Origin: Clostridium sp. KNHs214
GTDB lineage: Bacteria; Bacillota; Clostridia; Clostridiales; Clostridiaceae
Direction: 5' to 3'
NCBI RefSeq assembly: GCF_000744935.1
Contig: NZ_JQMW01000014.1
Span: 167,839 to 231,838, forward strand
DNA length: 64,000 nt
Below are positions 54,909-64,000 of this stretch, one piece after another. The translations under genes and the position numbers were made by a program. The first letter of the stretch is position 1. Every line of letters starts with the position of its first letter. Under the pieces are notes generated by a model. The model ran no database searches. It was given only the letters and a program-made list of their open reading frames with translations, and was not told the DNA's origin.

Positions 54909-55750
54909 GAAACAGTTTCTCCAATCTTTCTAGACAATGCTTCCGCTGAGTTCATCATCTTTCTTAAGTTATTCTTGTTATCATCTGTAAAATGCTTGTA
55001 ATCATTCAATCCTACGTATTTCATGTTATCAAGCAATTGACTGATTTGTGAATTAAGTAAAACAGTAGTTTTTTGAAGTGCAGTAACTTTAACATCAATT
55101 TCCTGAATTCGTTCTGTTTCTTTTCTTACCGTTCTATTACTTGATTCAGCTTTTTCAGCTATTTTTTTATTCTTGCTGTTCGCTAATACACCTCCTCCTA
55201 AAAGTGCGGCACCACCAATGGCCCAGCCCACAGGACCAGCTAATGCTAGGAATGCCTCCCCCCCAGCAACACCAGCACCTCCAACTGTCAAAGCACCGCC
55301 TCCTAACCATGCTAATGCAGCATTTGTAGCGGCTGCACCTGAGAGGGTTGCAATTGCTGTTCCAGTAGATGCTGTTCCGAAGGTCATTGCTATAGCCATT
55401 GCAGCTGACGGTCCTAATGCAGCTACACCAGCTCCAGCTACAACTCCTGCTCCAGCTACACTACCACTAACTTTATGAGCCTTGTTGCTTTCCAGTTCCA
55501 ATGCATGTAAGTCTGATTCAAATCTCTCCCTTCTTAAAACAATCTCACTTACAATTTTTTCGTACTCTTTAGGTCTGTTGGCAAGATTCAATATGTATGT
55601 TTCAACATTTTTTAATATTTTTACTGAAAATAATCGCTTTTCATGTAAATCTGAAATATTTTTTACTGCTGCTTCATAGGCACTCTGATATTTCCTATTC
55701 ACCCTATCCAATTCAGCTAATGCTTCTTTTTTATATCCAGCATTCAGCAT
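54905..55750 (-). CDS. Helical protein with glycine/alanine-rich membrane core, first gene of the island pair
   Basis: A 281-residue protein with a three-part layout: an N-terminal coiled coil (residues 1-92), a hydrophobic Gly/Ala-rich core of nearly 100 residues (about 94-190, full of glycine-zipper steps such as GAGVVAGAGVAALG), and a C-terminal coiled coil (193-281). This resembles helical pore-forming proteins that insert a hairpin into membranes. No signal peptide is present, so it would act from inside the cell. AAGGAGGAGTGGGGT precedes the ATG. It overlaps the next gene by 4 bp. Confidence 0.82.
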   Translation of the reverse strand: MLNAGYKKEALAELDRVNRKYQSAYEAAVKNISDLHEKRLFSVKILKNVETYILNLANRPKEYEKIVSEIVLRRERFESDLHALELESNKAHKVSGSVAGAGVVAGAGVAALGPSAAMAIAMTFGTASTGTAIATLSGAAATNAALAWLGGGALTVGGAGVAGGEAFLALAGPVGWAIGGAALLGGGVLANSKNKKIAEKAESSNRTVRKETERIQEIDVKVTALQKTTVLLNSQISQLLDNMKYVGLNDYKHFTDDNKNNLRKMMNSAEALSRKIGETVS

Positions 55751-55925
55751 ACCCCACTCCTCCTTATATTTTCATTGACTATTTTTCTAATGCTAATCCT
55801 TTCACCCTTATGTAAAGATTACTAAAACTAATTATACAACATTAGAGCGAAAATATATGTCACTCTAATCATTTAATATTGCTTCTTTCATTGTTGTTTC
55901 AGAAAAAACAGCTGAAAATTCAACT

Positions 55926-56180
55926 CTATATTGCTAAATGCCTTAAAAAATTCTCCAACCATACTTTTATCCAATGTCCTGAATTCATAGCTCTTACTAA
56001 TAATCCAAAAGGAATGTAAACAATCCCACATACAACAGAAAATAACAATATGGATTTACGCCTATATACCATTGCCCCAAAAACTACTCCAAAAACACTC
56101 CCCATCAAGATGATTGCAATAATATCAGAAATGTTGGCCTCCCTAGCAGCATTGACTAGAATATATAAGTTATCCTGCAT
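55926..56180 (-). CDS. Small membrane protein of the island
   Basis: An 84-residue protein with two membrane segments (about residues 17-37 and 43-64) joined by a short basic loop (YRRK), and a short tail. The function is unknown. No good ribosome site stands at the ATG; GGGAG lies about 24 bases upstream, so the true start may differ. It lies 175 bp upstream of the two-gene unit on the same strand. Confidence 0.55.
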   Translation of the reverse strand: MQDNLYILVNAAREANISDIIAIILMGSVFGVVFGAMVYRRKSILLFSVVCGIVYIPFGLLVRAMNSGHWIKVWLENFLRHLAI

Positions 56181-56268
56181 GTGTTAATTTTATATATCAT
56201 GATCACTCCCTAACTAATAGACTATCAGGTTAATGTACTGTTTCTATTTAAAATCTTAGAATAATGTA

Positions 56269-56550
56269 CTAATGAGGAAATGCTGTTTCTGCTATTGTCC
56301 AAAAAATAATCAACAGTCCAACTAGTATGGATAGCAATGTCAATAAAGCTCTGTCTTTATTCTTTATTATTGATACAACTGCGACTATAAATCCCACAAC
56401 CCCTATAACCGCAATAAATGGAGTTGGCAGGGGAAGTCTTATACGTATAGCTAAAGTCGATAATTTTAATGCCATCAATACAATAAAAAGCAGAGTTAAG
56501 ATAGCTGCCCATTTCCCAGCTTTCGTTTTAGAGCAAAGCTGCATTTTCAT
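56269..56550 (-). CDS. Small membrane protein with three membrane segments
   Basis: A 93-residue protein with hydrophobic segments at about residues 13-31, 42-60 and 68-88. It has no family I know. GGAGGAGTAAAAC precedes the ATG, a strong ribosome site. It is the gene nearest to the intact tRNA-Cys within the candidate island, and on the same strand as the other island genes. Confidence 0.65.
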   Translation of the reverse strand: MKMQLCSKTKAGKWAAILTLLFIVLMALKLSTLAIRIRLPLPTPFIAVIGVVGFIVAVVSIIKNKDRALLTLLSILVGLLIIFWTIAETAFPH

Positions 56551-56887
56551 GTTTTACTCCTCCTTCCCATATAAAAATCTTACTCCTTTAGGTATTGTTA
56601 TGCATATTTTATTTTCTATATTTGTTATTTAAATCCTCTTTATTGTAATCCACTTATTGTCCCCACCCTTTATATATAATTAATAAGCTTTATTTTAATT
56701 ATATACCTCATAAATGACATAGACTGTCAGTTTAAAGCATAAAAATACTAGTATTTAAAAAAATAATTAAAATAAAAAAACCTCCAAAACTAACAATAAT
56801 TAGTCTCACAGGTAATCTTATAAATCCTTAAATATTCCATTCTAACTGCTTCTCTAGCACACTGGCCCACTAACACTCTAGTCCACT
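56551..56887. other. Intergenic region between the island genes and the tRNA-Cys terminator
   Basis: No gene is seen. CTAGCAC, ACTGGCC, CACTAAC, ACTCTAG, TCCACTA (56853-56887) run in phase at 7 bp and belong to the heptamer tracts. Confidence 0.55.
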
Positions 56888-56922
56888 AAAAAAAGAACTA
56901 TGATAACTCATAGTTCTTTTTT
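56888..56922 (-). terminator. Terminator of the rRNA-tRNA operon
   Basis: AAAAAGAACTATGA-GTTA-TCATAGTTCTTTTT directly follows the encoded CCA of tRNA-Cys; the T run is on the minus strand. Confidence 0.93.
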
Positions 56923-56996
56923 TGGAGGCGCCACCCGGATTTGAACCGGGGATGAAGATTTTGCAGACCTTTGCCTTACCACTTGGCCATAGCGCC
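56923..56996 (-). tRNA. tRNA-Cys (anticodon GCA)
   Basis: A 74-base tRNA with encoded CCA. The acceptor stem is GGCGCTA/TGGCGCC, the anticodon loop CTGCAAA, and the T arm CCCGGTTCAAATCCGGG. It is the last gene of the rRNA operon. Its 3' end is duplicated at 53448. Confidence 0.97.
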
Positions 56997-57005
56997 TTAT
57001 TTAGT

Positions 57006-57081
<76 letters not shown>

Positions 57082-57087
57082 AAATAA

Positions 57088-57203
57088 CCTGGCGACGACC
57101 TACTCTCCCACAGGGCTTCCCCTGCAGTACCATCGGCGCTTTGAAGCTTAACCGTCCTGTTCGGAATGGGAAGGGGTGTTACCTTCAAGCCATAATCACC
57201 AGA
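57088..57203 (-). rRNA. rrf: 5S ribosomal RNA
   Basis: About 116 bases with the conserved CCGAACAGGACGGTTAAGC and GGGAGAGTAGGTCGTCGCCAGG-type 3' part. It lies 7 bp before tRNA-Phe. Confidence 0.96.
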
Positions 57204-57362
57204 TGCCATAGTTCTTAGGTCTTTAGACCTTAGACATATAGTACTCCTCAGCTCTGCTGAGCGAGTTTCCTTTAAAAGAACTTATTGTTCTTTCAAAATT
57301 GCACAGTGTGGAAAATCTTTTAATTATCAACTGTCAATTATCAATTGTCAGTTATATTTTGA
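57204..57362. other. 23S-5S spacer with heptamer tract
   Basis: ATCAACT, GTCAATT, ATCAATT, GTCAGTT (57329-57356) are in phase at 7 bp. CTCAGC...GCTGAG at about 57247-57263 is a short hairpin. No tRNA. Confidence 0.7.
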
Positions 57363-62091
<4,729 letters not shown>

Positions 62092-62196
62092 AGAATTTAA
62101 TCTCAAACTCAAATTCACTGACTTTATGATTTACATCTTTATCTCTGTTTAATTTTCAAAGACCAGCTTTTCTCTGCCGCTTCAAGCGACTTAATC

Positions 62197-62225
62197 ATCT
62201 TATCATTTGTAAATTACTTTGTCAA
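62197..62225 (-). promoter_or_regulatory. rRNA operon promoter
   Basis: TTGACA (62220-62225), 17 bp, TAAGAT (62197-62202), about 110 bp before mature 16S rRNA. Confidence 0.85.
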
Positions 62226-62437
62226 CATTTTTTTATTGACTATTAATTTACGGCAGTTATCAGAATCTTTATTGTCTGTTTCCTGCAACGTTTACTATCT
62301 TACCACTTCATAAATAACGTTGTTTTTATATAAAATTTTATTATGATTAATTATACTCTAATTCTTATCATTTGCTTTAAATTTCTTTATTTTTTATGTA
62401 ATGATATACTAGGAAATGTTGTATAATTCCTTAATAC

Positions 62438-62479
62438 TTATACACATTTTATCCTCGCATTTTCCACATCTTATCAACA
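62438..62479. other. Three DnaA-box-like sites upstream of the rRNA operon
   Basis: TTATACACA (62438), TTTTCCACA (62460) and TTATCAACA (62471), each one mismatch from TTATCCACA, within 42 bp and in the same orientation, 240 bp upstream of the rRNA promoter. Confidence 0.55.
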
Positions 62480-62492
62480 GAGTTATTAACAT

Positions 62493-62656
62493 TTAGGTAA
62501 ATGAAAAGAAATAACAAGTCAAAGATGCTAGTATATTTTGTGTCAGACAAGAAATCAGATTCCGCTTTTGGTAAGAACTATCGACAAGTTTTGCTAACGC
62601 AGTATGACGCAAAATAGGCTAGCATACTGACTTGTTATTTATTTGAATATGCCTTA
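62493..62656. repeat. Palindromic element, family B, copy 3
   Basis: Same ends and orientation as copy 1 (TTAGGTAAATGAAAAGAAAT to TTATTTGAATATGCCTTA). Its centre has drifted more (CGCTTTTGGTAAGAACTATC against CGCCGCTAGTAGGACTATC), so it is probably the oldest of the three. Confidence 0.88.
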
Positions 62657-62669
62657 CACTCTAGCTTTA

Positions 62670-62701
62670 TAAAAACCCACGGCTAAAAACTATCAGCCGT
62701 G
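62670..62701 (-). terminator. Terminator after the last minus-strand gene
   Basis: CACGGCT-GATAGTTTTT-AGCCGTG followed by GGTTTTTATA on the minus strand. Between it and the gene, the final 30 bp of the gene (TTTAAATCTAAATTC block) are duplicated at 62704-62733. Confidence 0.85.
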
Positions 62702-62778
62702 AATTTTTATTGTTTATTTAAATCTAAATTCAAATCAGAAAGCATTGGGAGTTGGTCTGCTCTTTGCGTTTTTATTAT

Positions 62779-64000
62779 TTACTTAAATCTAAATTCCTCA
62801 ATATTATTTTTATTTAAAGTATCTTCATTAGTCTTATTTGAAACTTTTTCATCAGTTTTATTTGGCTTTTTACTTAAACTTTCACTGGCTTTTCTATTAT
62901 CCATAAATTTAATAGTATATGTGCCAGAATTAACTTCATAATCCTTGTATTTAAATTTTATATTACATTCCGTTCTATCTAACCTACAATATACATCATT
63001 TTTAGGTACCATTTTATTTAAAACTATATCTCTCATTTTTCCTTGCCAACTGGTTTCCCAATACCTATTCCAAGGCCATCCAACTAAATCCGCATGTGCC
63101 CTATAACCTTGTAATTTTTCTCTTAGGTTATCTAAAGATGATTGAGCTAATCTATCTGCAAAAATTCCACTATATTCATTTAATGAATAATATCCTTTAC
63201 CTCCAATATCAAAAATTATTAAATCCGCTTCCTTTGCCACAGAATTACCATATCCGTTATTTCGCTTATATTCATTGCCTTTCCACTGGTATGTGAGAAC
63301 CCTTCTTGGATTACCTATAGGAGCTAAATCTTCACTCTCCCTATCAACCTTATATTCATTTTTATATTTTATACTCTTAAATATATCCCATTGAGAAATA
63401 TTTATATTTGAACTATCCAGTTGTATCTTTCCATAATCTAAATCTTCTTTTACAGGATTAGCAATAGCTACAATATAATGAACAATAGTTCCATGTTCAT
63501 TTCTCTTATCGTGTACATCATCTTTTTTCGATATAACATTTCCCTTCCAGCTTTTAAAGTACGTGCTTCCCATATTATTTCTGACACTAGTTTCACCTAA
63601 GTTAGGTATATTACTATATTGATTAAAGGATTCACCTACTGTATTTCCTTGACTATTACTAGCTATATCATTCAGGAATATAAGATTCAGCATTTTTATA
63701 AACCACTGAACATAACTAGGACTTTCATAATTTGGCTTATCAGGAAGTGCGCCTTTAAAAACTGGCCCTGCCGAAGCATATATTTTAACTATAGGCTTTG
63801 GATATTCTCCTGTAGTAATAATATTATTTTTTACTTCTAGTTACATAACTAAAATATCTATCATTACTATAAGCTTTATCATTGACTTGCCTTGCATCTA
63901 GCACTATATCAAAACTTGCACTTCTATTTTCTGTGGAATATGGTGCTGAATCTATAAGCTTAATATTAACCTTTAATTCTATCTTTTCATAAGGAGAAAT
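62779..64000 (-). pseudogene. Uncharacterised gene with a frameshift, cut by the window edge
   Basis: The gene enters from the right edge. Residues ISPYEKIELKVNIKLID to YVTRSKK run in one frame to a stop at about 63824-63826; the protein continues without overlap in another frame as NNIITTGEYPKPIVKIYASA and on for about 350 residues to 62779. The shift is at a run of six A (63827-63832); five would restore the frame. I do not know the family: it is hydrophilic, rich in Asn, Lys and Tyr, ends in a Lys/Asn/Glu-rich tail, and could be an extracellular or cell-surface protein. It may be a true pseudogene, a phase-variable gene or a sequencing error. Confidence 0.65.

Larger units (their letters stand above)
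53448..56946. mobile_element. Candidate genomic island at tRNA-Cys
   Basis: About 3.5 kb lies between the intact tRNA-Cys and its displaced 3' fragment in direct orientation. It holds two overlapping genes of unknown function and two small membrane-protein genes; parts are richer in G+C than the surroundings. No integrase is visible, so it would be a cargo remnant, a satellite, or the result of a tRNA duplication. Confidence 0.5.

Overview
This AT-rich window comes from a Gram-positive, spore-forming, fermentative anaerobe, most likely a Clostridium sensu stricto of the C. botulinum/C. sporogenes type. The evidence is strong AGGAGG ribosome sites, a clostridial 2[4Fe-4S] ferredoxin, AdhE, a hybrid-cluster protein, sporulation and germination genes (gin, abrB with Spo0A boxes, gerA/gerB/gerC), arginine fermentation genes and a UGA-decoded selenoprotein. 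The species name is inference. The gene order tmk-darA-holB-ricT-trmN6-rsmI-abrB is the block that lies near oriC in Bacillus, so the window is probably not far from the replication origin.

Layout. 1-3.5 kb: a Fur-type ferrous iron uptake operon (feoA, feoA, feoB, FeoC-like), minus strand. 4-7.4 kb: DUF1659/DUF2922 pair, a SpoT-like HD protein and a signal-peptide gene with a T10 tract. 7.4-13.4 kb: hcp with a class II operator, an IS200 remnant, an HTH protein and a solo TnpB element. 13.9-22.4 kb: lipoprotein, M16C peptidase, adhE, PII-like protein and antiporter. 22.8-28.7 kb: chemoreceptor and a ger operon. 28.8-32.2 kb: arcC-arcA-arcB. 32.8-33.2 kb: a HesB-like selenoprotein with an in-frame UGA, a bacterial SECIS hairpin, a textbook promoter and a CsoR/CstR-like operator. 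34.1-34.3 kb: seven DnaA boxes. 34.5-49.2 kb: housekeeping and sporulation genes, including a ferredoxin whose Shine-Dalgarno sequence is separated from its start codon by a group I intron. 49.4-53.1 kb: a degenerate M20 protein and an LD-carboxypeptidase. 53.4-56.9 kb: a small island between a tRNA-Cys 3' fragment and the intact tRNA-Cys. 56.9-62.1 kb: a complete rRNA operon (16S-23S-5S-tRNAPhe-tRNACys, minus strand). 62.8-64 kb: a frameshifted gene of unknown function.

The most interesting points are the group I intron that rebuilds the ferredoxin ribosome-binding site on splicing (P1 is formed by the Shine-Dalgarno itself with a U-G pair at the splice site), the selenoprotein, the tRNA-Cys island with a translationally coupled gene pair, the DnaA-box cluster away from dnaA, and several families of intergenic repeats: palindromic elements with 3-bp target duplications and many tracts of degenerate 7-bp repeats. 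All statements come from reading the sequence; no searches or folding programs were run.
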